Shown here one piece after another: positions 9,596-17,868 of a stretch of DNA of 64,000 nucleotides. Under the pieces are notes generated by a model that saw only the letters and a program-made list of their open reading frames with translations, was not told the origin of the DNA and did not search any database. Position numbers and translations under genes: made by a program. The DNA comes from Candidatus Electrothrix rattekaaiensis (GTDB lineage Bacteria; Desulfobacterota; Desulfobulbia; Desulfobulbales; Desulfobulbaceae): the NCBI GenBank assembly GCA_032595675.1, contig JAVQMD010000002.1, positions 1 to 64,000 on the forward strand. Reading direction: 5' to 3'. Positions within the stretch are counted from its first letter, which is position 1, and each line of letters starts with the position of its first letter.

Positions 9596-10024
9596 TTACA
9601 CCTTATACTTTTTCAATGCAGGAAATAATCGTTTATCCTCTTTTCGCGCATGATCAAGGATTTGATTGATAAGGGCTTCGCTGGATTTGATGATCTCCTT
9701 GACCTGTTCCTTGCTTGGCCGAGGTTCATATCGGGTGATAATCTCCTTAAATTCTGTCAGAGAAACTAATATCTGTTCATGATCCTCCTGAAGCTCCTCA
9801 ATAAATTCTCTTTCTTCCGAAGATCCTTTGTGCAGGATAGCCGGAAAGATTTCCTCTTCCTCAAACTTGAAATGCTCAACAATATATTCATCTGAGAATT
9901 GGTGCAGACGCACTGTATAATTCTCAGCATCGTCACTGGTAATAGTTTTGAGAAATTTCTCAAAAAAAACCATCGACTCTAAAATCTTGCAATGTTCATG
10001 GGTTTCCCTTGTTAATTTATCCAT
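9596..10024 (-). CDS. Hemerythrin-like (HHE) domain protein
   Basis: A 142-residue four-helix-bundle protein of the hemerythrin HHE family, which binds a di-iron centre used for oxygen, NO or iron sensing or storage. The expected metal ligands fall in order: His in THEHCK near the start, His and Glu in EHFKFEEEEIFP, His in EDHEQI, and His plus acids in DHARKEDKRLFP near the end. No signal peptide, so cytoplasmic. It converges with the aldo/keto reductase gene 41 bases away. In an anaerobe an oxygen or NO protective role is plausible; that is inference. Confidence 0.85.
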   Translation of the reverse strand: MDKLTRETHEHCKILESMVFFEKFLKTITSDDAENYTVRLHQFSDEYIVEHFKFEEEEIFPAILHKGSSEEREFIEELQEDHEQILVSLTEFKEIITRYEPRPSKEQVKEIIKSSEALINQILDHARKEDKRLFPALKKYKV

Positions 10025-10151
10025 ACAATCCTCTTTGCTCGATTATCTGTCGAAAAAAAACATTAGAAATTAGCATGATCTGTCACGGGTAATTGATTGA
10101 CCGGGACAGACAATTTTTATCATCAATATCAACGCGAAATCTCATGACAGC

Positions 10152-11534
10152 TCATTTTTCAACAACCTCGCTGTCATTTATTACAAGCTTGGGCCCGCGA
10201 GTGTTCGTCATAATATTTTGCTTCATCTCATAAACCGTTGAACCAGAGACAAGAACAATACCCGGCGCACCTGTTTTTGTTACCCGGTTACGGTTCAGTT
10301 TCAGTACCGTGCTGCCATTAACAGCTATCCCCACAGATCCGGTTCGTTCAATAACGTTTTCCTCCACAATACTTACTCCCCCGCCCATTAAGCCAATCCC
10401 GACTGCGCTTTCTCTTGTCACAAAATTGTTAAGAATTCTCACAGGAAGCTCTTTTGAACCGGCAGCTTCGTTTCCTATGCCGGGTTTGTTCTTTCCGTTG
10501 CTGTAGACGATATTCTGCGCAATCAGAGGAGCGGTCGGCTTATCTATCAGATATCTGCCCTGAGGCTCACCTTTCCCGGTCAGGATACCTCCACCGGGAT
10601 TATCATGCACGAGATTGCCCAGGATATGAGGTGCTGCGCCGTGTTTCACGCCAATACCCGGTGTGGGTATTCCGGTGAGTTCCGAATCGTCGTTGCCAAA
10701 AATTTCATTGCCCAATACCCAGGGTGTGGAAAAATGGTTACACCCAATGCCTAACCCAAAATTATCCCTTATAATATTATGATAGATCACAGCAGATGAT
10801 TTTGTTTTGATATTTTGCCAACGAAAATCCCGTGTGGACATGGGCTGTTTTTGATCCTTGAAAAAGACGTGATTGCCAATTCCGGTGGAACCATTGTTGC
10901 GGATAAGACAGTTCATGACCACGGCACTTGCCCCTCGCATGTTGATAGCATGGGCATGTCCAGGTTCGTGATGATTCTGTCTGGGTAAATTCTGGATCGT
11001 AAAGCCATCAATAATGGTTGCGGAGCCGAGGCCCTCTGTGAAGTCAAACATGCCGTGATGGGATGGGGAAGACTTCGAGCCGTCAATAATAGTCCGTAGC
11101 GTCCTGCGGGGCAGTTGCAAAATTGCCTGATTCACGGAAACGAGTTCATCGCCATTATTGGAGGAATCTGAAACAAGCTTCACGCCGTCTTTCATGACCA
11201 GCTGTTCGTAATAGACCCCTTGCTGAACAACCACGGAATCACCTGCCGTAGCAGCATTAATGGCTGATTGGATGGTCTTGTATTCTTCGGGAACGAGCAG
11301 TTTTTTCCCGTTATTATGTAAATACAGATCGATAAGACTCAGGGCTTTTTCCCAGGCCAGCTGTAACTTCTTTATCACAGCCTCCTCAAATGGATCCGGA
11401 GTAACGCTCTCAGCACTGTGTCCGTCGAGAAGATTATGGGGGGAAAGCCCTTCTGCTCCCTGTGACGGACAGACTGTATAAGGGAGGAGGAAAAAGAGAG
11501 TGGAGAAGAAGAGAATGTGTTTTTTTAAGGCCAT
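10152..11534 (-). CDS. Exported right-handed beta-helix protein
   Basis: A 460-residue exported protein with a signal peptide (basic start, hydrophobic core, cleavage near SQGA) and then parallel beta-helix repeats. The pectate-lyase-like opening EYKTIQSAINAATAGDSVVV is a hallmark of DUF1565/NosD-type beta-helix proteins, and many rungs of the form NxxGIxxxGSTVxxxxxNxI follow to the end. Such proteins bind or cleave polysaccharides, but no catalytic residues could be assigned. No clear ribosome site before the ATG. It is monocistronic, with gaps of 127 and 471 bases around it. Confidence 0.8.
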   Translation of the reverse strand: MALKKHILFFSTLFFLLPYTVCPSQGAEGLSPHNLLDGHSAESVTPDPFEEAVIKKLQLAWEKALSLIDLYLHNNGKKLLVPEEYKTIQSAINAATAGDSVVVQQGVYYEQLVMKDGVKLVSDSSNNGDELVSVNQAILQLPRRTLRTIIDGSKSSPSHHGMFDFTEGLGSATIIDGFTIQNLPRQNHHEPGHAHAINMRGASAVVMNCLIRNNGSTGIGNHVFFKDQKQPMSTRDFRWQNIKTKSSAVIYHNIIRDNFGLGIGCNHFSTPWVLGNEIFGNDDSELTGIPTPGIGVKHGAAPHILGNLVHDNPGGGILTGKGEPQGRYLIDKPTAPLIAQNIVYSNGKNKPGIGNEAAGSKELPVRILNNFVTRESAVGIGLMGGGVSIVEENVIERTGSVGIAVNGSTVLKLNRNRVTKTGAPGIVLVSGSTVYEMKQNIMTNTRGPKLVINDSEVVEK

Positions 11535-12005
11535 AATAATTAGTTATGATAGAGTTTTTCTGTTCACCCTTCGCTCATTTTTTTATAACCCTTTAGGGTG
11601 GAACGAGACAGGCGGCCTGATTGCCACCCCGTGACAAGTTACAATGTAACTCTAGCATGTTACGCGATAGATAGCCACAGAAAAACTTGGTGCCCTGTAA
11701 TGAATTACCGGAATATTTCTTCTTCCCAGCTGGTTACATCGGGAATAGTCGGGATTCGAACTTGTAACCTCGACCTGTAACTCGCATCAATGCGTGGTAC
11801 CTTTTTGCCAAAAACTCATGGGTTTCTATTTACTTTTTAGGTTCAGCATGGTTAAGATCTTAACTAGATGGAATCCTCATTATATTTTTCATATTTATTC
11901 AATTGTCCCCGATTTATTTCGAAAGCAAATTTAAAAAAAATGAATTAACCGGTCTAATACGAATGAATCAGCTACGTTTCAAAAGATGAAAAAGGAAAGC
12001 GACCG
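11535..12005. other. Gene-free interval upstream of the ATPase module
   Basis: No believable gene. The interval is full of short GTAAC/GTTAC words (11639-11790) in both orientations. It contains a T-arm-like GTTCGAATCCC on the minus strand that does not extend to a tRNA, and the left copy of the imperfect direct repeat described at 11823-11853. Confidence 0.6.
11823..11853 (+). repeat. Imperfect direct repeat, left copy
   Basis: This stretch (TTTCTATTTACTTTT then CAGCATGGTT) matches 13513-13543 (TTTCTGTTTACTTTT then CAGCATGGTT) with about six mismatches over 31 bases. The two copies bracket the ATPase/TOPRIM-like pair, so they may mark the ends of an inserted module. Confidence 0.45.
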
Positions 12006-13115
12006 ATGATAACCGAAATCTATATTGATAATTTTCGCTGTCTGACAAATTTCCAGATCAAGCCGGGAGACTTTCAACTCTGGCTCGGAGACAATGGTTC
12101 TGGCAAAACGTCTGTAATGGATGCATTGCGTTGCGTTCAACGACTGATGCGCGGCGAGCATACCGAGGATATTTTCAGGAGAAACAGTCTGACAACCTGG
12201 GATAAACGGCGTGAGCAGACCATAGGATTTTCCCTGAAGGCAGACGATGAGGTCTACAAATATAGCTTGACGATTGAATATGCCGATCATGAGGATAAAC
12301 AGCGTATTAAACGAGAACAACTCATCTGGAATGATTCTATTTTCTTCTTATTTGAGGGGCAGGAGGCGCATCTCTACCGTATTAATTGGAAGACGGAAAA
12401 ACCGGAAGAGGGTGCTGTTTTTCCCGCAAATTGGGAACGATCGGTCATCCCGACAGTTGCACAACGTGATGACAATAAGCCTTTAATTCGGTTCAGGGAA
12501 GAACTGGAAAAGATCCTGCTGATTCATCCGATTCCATTGGTTGTACAGGATGCCGCTGCAACCGAGTCGCGCAATCTCTCGGAACACGCTGAGAATTTCG
12601 CCCAATGGTACCGCCATCTTTTACAGGAACAGCCAGCTATCGGTTATCGGGCAAAACAGCTCCTGGAGGAGGTTCTCCCCGGTTTCGAGCAGTTGAGCCT
12701 CAGGGAAAGTGGCGAATCTCGAAAATTGATGGTGACATTCCGCATTGAAGGAAAAGATCATGACTTCGAGTTCATGAATATTTCCGACGGGCAACGTCAA
12801 TTGATCGTGCTCTATATGGTTTTGGAAGCCCTGCGTGCCGGAACCTTTTCGACAGTTCTGATTGACGAGCCGGATAATTTTATTTCAATGCGCGAAATCC
12901 AGCCCTGGCTTGAAAACCTTAACGACATCTGCGATGAACAGGATAAGCAGGCTCTCATCACTTCTCATCATCCTGAGATTATAAATAAGATGGCCCGAGG
13001 CGCAGAGCTTTGGTTTTCCCGACAGGAGGGGGCGCATGTTATCGTCAATCAATTTCCCCAAGTAGCTGATTTGCCTCCGGCTGAAGTTATGGCACGGGGG
13101 TGGGAAAATGAGTAA
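12006..13115 (+). CDS. AAA (SMC/ABC-like) ATPase of a defence-type pair
   Basis: A 369-residue ATPase of the OLD/SMC-like AAA_21 group. It begins MITEIYIDNFRCL, typical of these proteins, with Walker A GDNGSGKT at about residues 29-36, an ABC signature-like ISDGQRQL near 260, and Walker B VLIDEPDNF followed by the SHHPE switch histidine. Such ATPases usually sense or gate a nuclease partner. The next gene overlaps it by eight bases and looks like that partner, though truncated. A GGAAAG-type site lies nine bases upstream of the start. The pair resembles ATPase plus TOPRIM-nuclease defence modules (PARIS and OLD-like systems work this way), but I cannot place it in a named type. The ATPase itself looks intact. 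Confidence 0.85.
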   Translation: MITEIYIDNFRCLTNFQIKPGDFQLWLGDNGSGKTSVMDALRCVQRLMRGEHTEDIFRRNSLTTWDKRREQTIGFSLKADDEVYKYSLTIEYADHEDKQRIKREQLIWNDSIFFLFEGQEAHLYRINWKTEKPEEGAVFPANWERSVIPTVAQRDDNKPLIRFREELEKILLIHPIPLVVQDAAATESRNLSEHAENFAQWYRHLLQEQPAIGYRAKQLLEEVLPGFEQLSLRESGESRKLMVTFRIEGKDHDFEFMNISDGQRQLIVLYMVLEALRAGTFSTVLIDEPDNFISMREIQPWLENLNDICDEQDKQALITSHHPEIINKMARGAELWFSRQEGAHVIVNQFPQVADLPPAEVMARGWENE

Positions 13116-13446
13116 GGCATCGCGAATTATCGTTCTCTGTGAAGACAGGGCGCATGAGATGTTCGTAACCCGTTTTTTGAAAAAAGGATGGGGTGTGAAT
13201 CCTCGTGCAATCAGAGTAGTACCTTATCCTGGCGGCAGGGGATCAGGTAAAAAATTTGTGGTGGAAAAATTTTCCGAAGAAGCCAAAGCGTTTCGCTGTC
13301 GTCATGCCTCGACGATTTTACTGGTGATTCAAGATGCGGACGAATTCTCTGTTGAGCAGGTCAAGGTCAACTTGGACGAAAAACTTCCGTCTCCCAGAGA
13401 GAAAAAAATCAATGGGGTCAAAATCAATGGGGTCGGACTCGATTGA
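13108..13446 (+). pseudogene. Truncated TOPRIM-like partner of the ATPase
   Basis: Only about 100 authentic residues remain. The start IIVLCEDRAHEMFVTRFL resembles the first strand and acidic residue of TOPRIM-type nucleases, then GGRGSGKKFVVEKF and ILLVIQDADEF supply a second acidic region. Full-length relatives, as I recall them, are roughly 200 residues, so the second half is missing. The reading frame runs into a REP-like repeat (13408-13449) that encodes KINGVKINGVGLD and the stop. The ATG overlaps the ATPase stop by eight bases, so the two were translationally coupled. Likely an inactivated effector; a short functional form cannot be excluded. Confidence 0.7.
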
Positions 13447-13449
13447 TTC
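13408..13449. repeat. REP-like element truncating the effector gene
   Basis: Two direct copies of ATCAATGGGGTC (13408-13419 and 13423-13434) are followed by GGACTCGATTGATTC. AATCAAT and ATTGATT form the arms of a dyad across the second copy. This word is familiar from REP sequences associated with RAYT-type transposases (recalled, not searched). Its position at the point where the effector homology stops suggests it caused or marks the truncation. Confidence 0.6.
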
Positions 13450-13512
13450 CGTTATCTCGTAACCCTTTATTCCCACGCGCTATCTCCCCATCTTTTCCAT
13501 TATAAACAAGAT

Positions 13513-13543
13513 TTTCTGTTTACTTTTCAAATACAGCATGGTT
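13513..13543 (+). repeat. Imperfect direct repeat, right copy
   Basis: Partner of 11823-11853; see that entry. It lies just downstream of the truncated effector gene and upstream of the small hybrid reading frame. Confidence 0.45.
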
Positions 13544-13617
13544 GATTTAATCTCTGACAAAGAGACCAACGTTGCAAATCCAGGATGATATTATAAAAAC
13601 AGAACAAAAAATACTAT

Positions 13618-13788
13618 ATGGACTACTCAAGCATCCTCGAAGAACTCAATAAAGCTTCCACCTTTGACCTGTATCGCTTACAAGTTGCAATCAATCAGCA
13701 GCTCAAAAATCATCAAGAGGCAGATGGCGGGTTGGTTACGAAGACCTCTATCTCATCTATGATATTGAACAAGGAGGACAATATTTAA
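13618..13788 (+). pseudogene. Small 56-codon ORF, probable hybrid remnant
   Basis: The frame reads MDYSSILEELNKASTFDLYR and continues to a stop at 13786-13788. The first 35 residues look like a genuine small helical protein. After about 13717 the coding sense shifts: the alternative frame over 13720-13797 reads WRVGYEDLYLIYDIEQGG, which resembles the C-terminal strand pair of RelE/ParE-type toxins. A small-protein 5' end may therefore be joined out of frame to a toxin 3' end, or there is a frameshift. No ribosome site stands out. It sits just before rsgA. Confidence 0.4.
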
Positions 13789-13795
13789 TCATCAC

Positions 13796-14875
13796 ATGAA
13801 GAACATACCCAACAGATTAGCAGCTCTCGGCTTTGATCCGTCCCTGCTAGAAACTATTGCACCAGAAAGTCTGGAGCATTTTGCCATCGTAAAGATCGCC
13901 GCTGTGCATAAGGACAGCTATATCGTTACTGACGGTGAAAACAACCTTACAGCGGAGCTGATCGGCAAAATCCTCTTCAACGCCTCCTCCCCCTTGGATT
14001 ACCCTGCCGTGGGTGATTGGATCCTGGTCAGCTTGTACGATGACAATACCTTGGCCATCATCCACGAAATTTTACTCCGTAAATCCCTGCTCAAAAGAAA
14101 GACTCCGGGCAAGAAGGTGGATTTCCAGCTCATTGCCGCCAATATCGATATCGCCTTTATCGTTCAATCCCTGAATGAAAACTTCAACCTCCGCCGTCTG
14201 GAACGCTATCTGGTTATGGTGAATGAAGCCGGGATTCAGCCGGTTGTTCTGCTCAGTAAGAGCGATCTGCTGGATGAAACTGAAATAGCCATCAGGATTG
14301 CCGAGATACAAGGCATTGCGCCCCAACTGGAGATTATTCCTTTCAGCAGCGAGAACGGCTTTGGCCTGGATAACATACGGGAAATGATGCTACCGGGTCA
14401 GACCTCCTGCCTGCTGGGATCATCCGGTGTCGGCAAAACAACCCTGCTCAACACTCTTATCGGCGAAGAAAAATATACGACCAAGACCGTCAGCGGTAAG
14501 GAGAGCAAAGGACGACATGCCACAACGCATAGGCAGTTGATCAGGCTCGATTCTGGAGCCATGCTTATTGATACGCCGGGGATGCGGGAGCTGGGTAATT
14601 TTTCCGCAGCAAAAGGGGTTGAGGAAACCTTTTCGGAAATAATCACCTTATCTGAACAATGCCGTTTCAGCGATTGTTCGCATGTCGGGGAAAAAGGCTG
14701 CGCGGTTATGGCCGCTGTAGAAGAGGGGAACCTGCCCGCAAATCGTTATGAAAATTATCTGAAAATGACCAGGGAATCGGCGTTTCATGAGATGTCCTAT
14801 TTTGAGAAGAGGAGAAAAGACAAGCAGTTTGCCAAGCATTGCAAGTCGGTCATGAAACAGAAGAATCGTAAATAG
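13796..14875 (+). CDS. rsgA: Ribosome small-subunit-dependent GTPase RsgA
   Basis: A 359-residue circularly permuted GTPase that acts late in 30S subunit maturation. The order of GTPase motifs is diagnostic: G4 (SKSD, about residue 155) comes before G1 (GSSGVGKT, about 203), then the switch TTHRQ and G3 DTPGMREL. An N-terminal OB-type region and a C-terminal zinc knuckle (CRFSDCSHVGEKGC) are present. Length is normal. It is 16 bases upstream of pbpC, so the two may be co-transcribed. All key residues are present, and the call is secure. Confidence 0.97.
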   Translation: MKNIPNRLAALGFDPSLLETIAPESLEHFAIVKIAAVHKDSYIVTDGENNLTAELIGKILFNASSPLDYPAVGDWILVSLYDDNTLAIIHEILLRKSLLKRKTPGKKVDFQLIAANIDIAFIVQSLNENFNLRRLERYLVMVNEAGIQPVVLLSKSDLLDETEIAIRIAEIQGIAPQLEIIPFSSENGFGLDNIREMMLPGQTSCLLGSSGVGKTTLLNTLIGEEKYTTKTVSGKESKGRHATTHRQLIRLDSGAMLIDTPGMRELGNFSAAKGVEETFSEIITLSEQCRFSDCSHVGEKGCAVMAAVEEGNLPANRYENYLKMTRESAFHEMSYFEKRRKDKQFAKHCKSVMKQKNRK

Positions 14876-14891
14876 GGTCACGCAACATCGG

Positions 14892-17012
14892 ATGAAAAAA
14901 ACCCTCCTTGTCCTTGCCGCGCTGGCCATCATAACAGGATGCGCCCTCCTGCTCCTCTTTTTTTTCCTGCCCTCCCCCCTGCCCGAGGCCTTCCCGCCAC
15001 CCTGCTCCACCAAGGTGGTGGACCGCGACGGCAAGCTGCTCCGCCTCTTTACCACCAAGGACGGCTATTGGCGTCTGCATGCTCATATGCAAAGCAAAAA
15101 CGGCAACACGGCTGTTGATCCGCAGTTTATCCGCCTTTTGCTGGCCTGTGAGGATAAACGCTTTTGGTCCCATCACGGGGTGGACCCTTTTGCCATGAGC
15201 CGGGCTTTTTTTCAATTCATCACCCAGGGCCGGGTGGTGTCCGGGGCCTCCACTATCACCATGCAGACCGTGCGTCTGCTCCGCCCTCATCCCCGCACCC
15301 TTTGGGGCAAACTCTTTGAAATGATCCAGGCCCTGCGTTTGGAGCAGCGGTTAAGCAAGCAGGAAATTCTGGAAACCTATCTCACCCTGACACCCTACGG
15401 GGGTAATATCGAAGGGATTGAGGCCGCCTGTCGCTTTTATTTTCAGAAGAATGCGGCCCGTATTACCCCGTCCCAGGCAGCCCTGCTGATCAGTCTGCCC
15501 CAGTCCCCGGAGCGGCGGCGACCGGACCGTCAACATGCGCAGGCCGTGGCCGCGAGAAATCGCTTTCTCCATCGCCTGTATGACGAAGGGCTGCTGACTG
15601 CTGAACAGGTACAACTCGGCTTGGAGCAAGCAATTCCGGACAAGCGGAGTCCGACGCCGTTTCTGGCTCCGCATTTAAGCCAGCGTCTTGCTTCTCGTTA
15701 CCCGGATCAAGAGGAAATCAGGACTTCTTTGGTCCGACCGCTGCAGGAGCAGCTGGAAGCCATTGTCCAGCAGGTCCAGGAGCGCTTCGGTGCAGACGGA
15801 CAAAAGACCCTAGCCGTTCTGGTGGTGGATAATCAGGGCCGCAGGGTACTAGCCCATGCAGGTTCAGGAAATTTCTGGTCCAATGGCATTGACCTGACTA
15901 GGGCGCGGCGTTCTCCCGGTTCTGCCCTCAAACCCTTTATCTACGGACTGGCCTTTGAACAGGGCTTTCTTCATCCTGAGACCCGCATCCTGGATCGCCC
16001 TACCCGCTTCGGCAGCTACGGACCCGGCAATTTTGACGGGCGTTACCGAGGCTGGATTTCTGTGCGCGAGGCCCTGCAACGCTCCCTGAACCTGCCGGCT
16101 GTGCAGGTGCTGGAGCGAATCAGCCCCCAACGCCTGCTCTCCCGTTTTGCCGGGCTCGGTTTGGCTGTTGACCCGGACAGACCGCCCGGCCTTTCTCTGG
16201 CCCTGGGTGGCACCGCAGCAAGCCTGGAAGAACTGACCGGCCTTTATGCCGCCCTGGCCGACAGGGGACAGTTTAGGCCCCTGTCCTATAGCCCGGATAC
16301 GCCCGTTCCTTCCGGGCAGAAAATGCTTTCCAAAGCAGCGACCTGGTATGTGGATGATATTCTCCGTACCCGACCGCCCCGCTCCGGCGTGGTGCATAAG
16401 GGGGTGCAGGGCAGCAGGATTCGCTATAAGACCGGAACCTCCTACGGGTATCGGGATGCCTGGGCCTTGGGCTATACTCCCGGAGGACACACGGTAGGTG
16501 TCTGGATCGGTCGCCCGGATTGGGGCTACGGCAAGGAAACCACAGGGGCCAATTCGGCTGTGCCGGTGCTGTTTCGCGTCTTTGCCGCGTTGAGCACGAT
16601 GCAGGAGCTGCAAGGAGAACAAGGAAAAAAAGGAGATGTCAAGCGGATACATAATCGCATCCCTGCTGAAGTCCTGCTGGTGCGCCATGATCAGCTGCCA
16701 GTGCATCTGCAATGGTTTTCCCGGACAGCAGGGCCGGGGCAGGCAGCAAACAAACCACGGATCTACTTCCCGGTGGACGGTAGCACCATGCAGCTGGAGA
16801 AAGAGCCGCTTCTTGCCCTTAAATCCCAAGGCGGCATCCCGCCCTTTCACTGGCTGATCAACGGGCGACCTCTGGGACGGGAGCATCGGGAGGCGATCAC
16901 CTCCTATACCCCTCAGGGACCGGGCTTAACGCAGATCACCCTGGTGGACAGTCGGGGGAAACGAGACACGGTCTCGGTTTGGCTGGCGACGGAAGGGAAA
17001 TCCCGCCTGTAG
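14892..17012 (+). CDS. pbpC: Penicillin-binding protein 1C
   Basis: A 706-residue bifunctional peptidoglycan synthase with one N-terminal membrane anchor (residues about 5-27). The glycosyltransferase (GT51) domain has LLACEDKRFWSHHGVD with the catalytic Glu, and GASTITMQ. The transpeptidase domain has the SxxK motif SPGSALK, the SLN motif and KTGTSYGYRDAW. The last 100 residues match the PBP1C C-terminal domain. It polymerises and crosslinks glycan strands in the periplasm. The gene is visibly GC-rich. It follows rsgA closely and converges with a small lipoprotein gene eight bases after its stop. Confidence 0.95.
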   Translation: MKKTLLVLAALAIITGCALLLLFFFLPSPLPEAFPPPCSTKVVDRDGKLLRLFTTKDGYWRLHAHMQSKNGNTAVDPQFIRLLLACEDKRFWSHHGVDPFAMSRAFFQFITQGRVVSGASTITMQTVRLLRPHPRTLWGKLFEMIQALRLEQRLSKQEILETYLTLTPYGGNIEGIEAACRFYFQKNAARITPSQAALLISLPQSPERRRPDRQHAQAVAARNRFLHRLYDEGLLTAEQVQLGLEQAIPDKRSPTPFLAPHLSQRLASRYPDQEEIRTSLVRPLQEQLEAIVQQVQERFGADGQKTLAVLVVDNQGRRVLAHAGSGNFWSNGIDLTRARRSPGSALKPFIYGLAFEQGFLHPETRILDRPTRFGSYGPGNFDGRYRGWISVREALQRSLNLPAVQVLERISPQRLLSRFAGLGLAVDPDRPPGLSLALGGTAASLEELTGLYAALADRGQFRPLSYSPDTPVPSGQKMLSKAATWYVDDILRTRPPRSGVVHKGVQGSRIRYKTGTSYGYRDAWALGYTPGGHTVGVWIGRPDWGYGKETTGANSAVPVLFRVFAALSTMQELQGEQGKKGDVKRIHNRIPAEVLLVRHDQLPVHLQWFSRTAGPGQAANKPRIYFPVDGSTMQLEKEPLLALKSQGGIPPFHWLINGRPLGREHREAITSYTPQGPGLTQITLVDSRGKRDTVSVWLATEGKSRL

Positions 17013-17020
17013 AAGAGCGG

Positions 17021-17227
17021 CTACTCCTCTCGCCGGAGCAGCTCTTCCCGCTCTCTCCGGTAGGTTTCGTAGCTCGGCTGCTCCGGGGGAAAGGGATCAT
17101 TGGAGGGATGCACCGTCTCCTCCCGCTGCTGCAGGCCTCGGTACATCCCCTGATAAAATCCCTCCTTGGAACACCCCATCAAGAACAGGGTAGAGACGGC
17201 CAGAAGCAACAGACTAACGGTCTTCAT
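17021..17227 (-). CDS. Small lipoprotein, unknown
   Basis: A predicted 68-residue lipoprotein. The signal peptide ends in the lipobox LFLMGC, so the Cys near residue 18-19 would be lipidated. The mature part is short, charged and proline-containing (PFPPEQPSYETYRRERE), without a domain I know. A GTG three codons upstream (17236) is an alternative start; neither start has a well-spaced ribosome site. It lies between pbpC (convergent) and a second lipoprotein gene on the same strand. Confidence 0.65.
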   Translation of the reverse strand: MKTVSLLLLAVSTLFLMGCSKEGFYQGMYRGLQQREETVHPSNDPFPPEQPSYETYRREREELLRREE

Positions 17228-17286
17228 TCTCTTCACAGTCTTTACAGTGTATTCCTTCTCTGATAACTACCTCGTCTTTCAGCAGG

Positions 17287-17784
17287 TTACTTCATTATAT
17301 GGACTTTCATTCCATAGTTGCTTGAATGCAGGTTAGTTGAATGCAGATTACTGATTAAATGCGTCATTTCCTCATCTGTCATCTGTTTATCAACATCAAT
17401 AAATATACTCTCCGGGTACCCTAACTCCGCATTATAGGTTACGTCCAGCTGGGCTACCTCATTTGTTATGGCCTTCTGAATAACCTGAAACAGCTCTTCA
17501 ACGGTGAACAGACCGTCAAGTCGTTCGGGCAAAACAGGATTATGACTAGGATAATAAGATGCTGCTGTGACGTTACCGTATTGTACCGTCACCACGATAT
17601 CTTCCTCCTGCGGGCAAAAGCACATCCTTTTATAGGTGTAGGTGTAGTTTGAGAGATTCGCGTTTTTCCACAGGATACGATTCTTGTTCAGGGCATCCCC
17701 ATCTGGATTGCCTGTAGAGGGCAAATGGGCGCAGCCAAGAAGTGAGACAATTGCAGCCAGGACAACGAGTTGAACAATCTTCAT
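17287..17784 (-). CDS. DUF6174-type lipoprotein
   Basis: A 165-residue predicted lipoprotein starting at the ATG that follows AGAGG by eight bases. The lipobox is SLLGC. The mature part begins with the pattern WKNANLSNYTYTYKRMCFCP and a strand-rich VTVQYGNV stretch, characteristic of DUF6174 proteins, whose function is unknown. An open frame extends 18 codons upstream but has no support. It lies downstream of the glycosyltransferase/methyltransferase genes on the same strand. Confidence 0.8.
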   Translation of the reverse strand: MKIVQLVVLAAIVSLLGCAHLPSTGNPDGDALNKNRILWKNANLSNYTYTYKRMCFCPQEEDIVVTVQYGNVTAASYYPSHNPVLPERLDGLFTVEELFQVIQKAITNEVAQLDVTYNAELGYPESIFIDVDKQMTDEEMTHLISNLHSTNLHSSNYGMKVHIMK

Positions 17785-17868
17785 GTGCTTTTCCTCTTTT
17801 GGTGAATGTAATAAGTAAAAAAATCGGAATGCCAACACGAGAGACGATAATGTCCTCTTGCCGGAGCA

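Noticed and set aside
11735-11790. tRNA-like T-arm (GTTCGAATCCC on the minus strand)
   Set aside because: Flanking bases do not pair as a T stem, and no acceptor or anticodon arm can be drawn.
15864-16886. 340-codon minus-strand frame inside pbpC
   Set aside because: Antisense shadow in a GC-rich gene with complete PBP1C motifs on the other strand.
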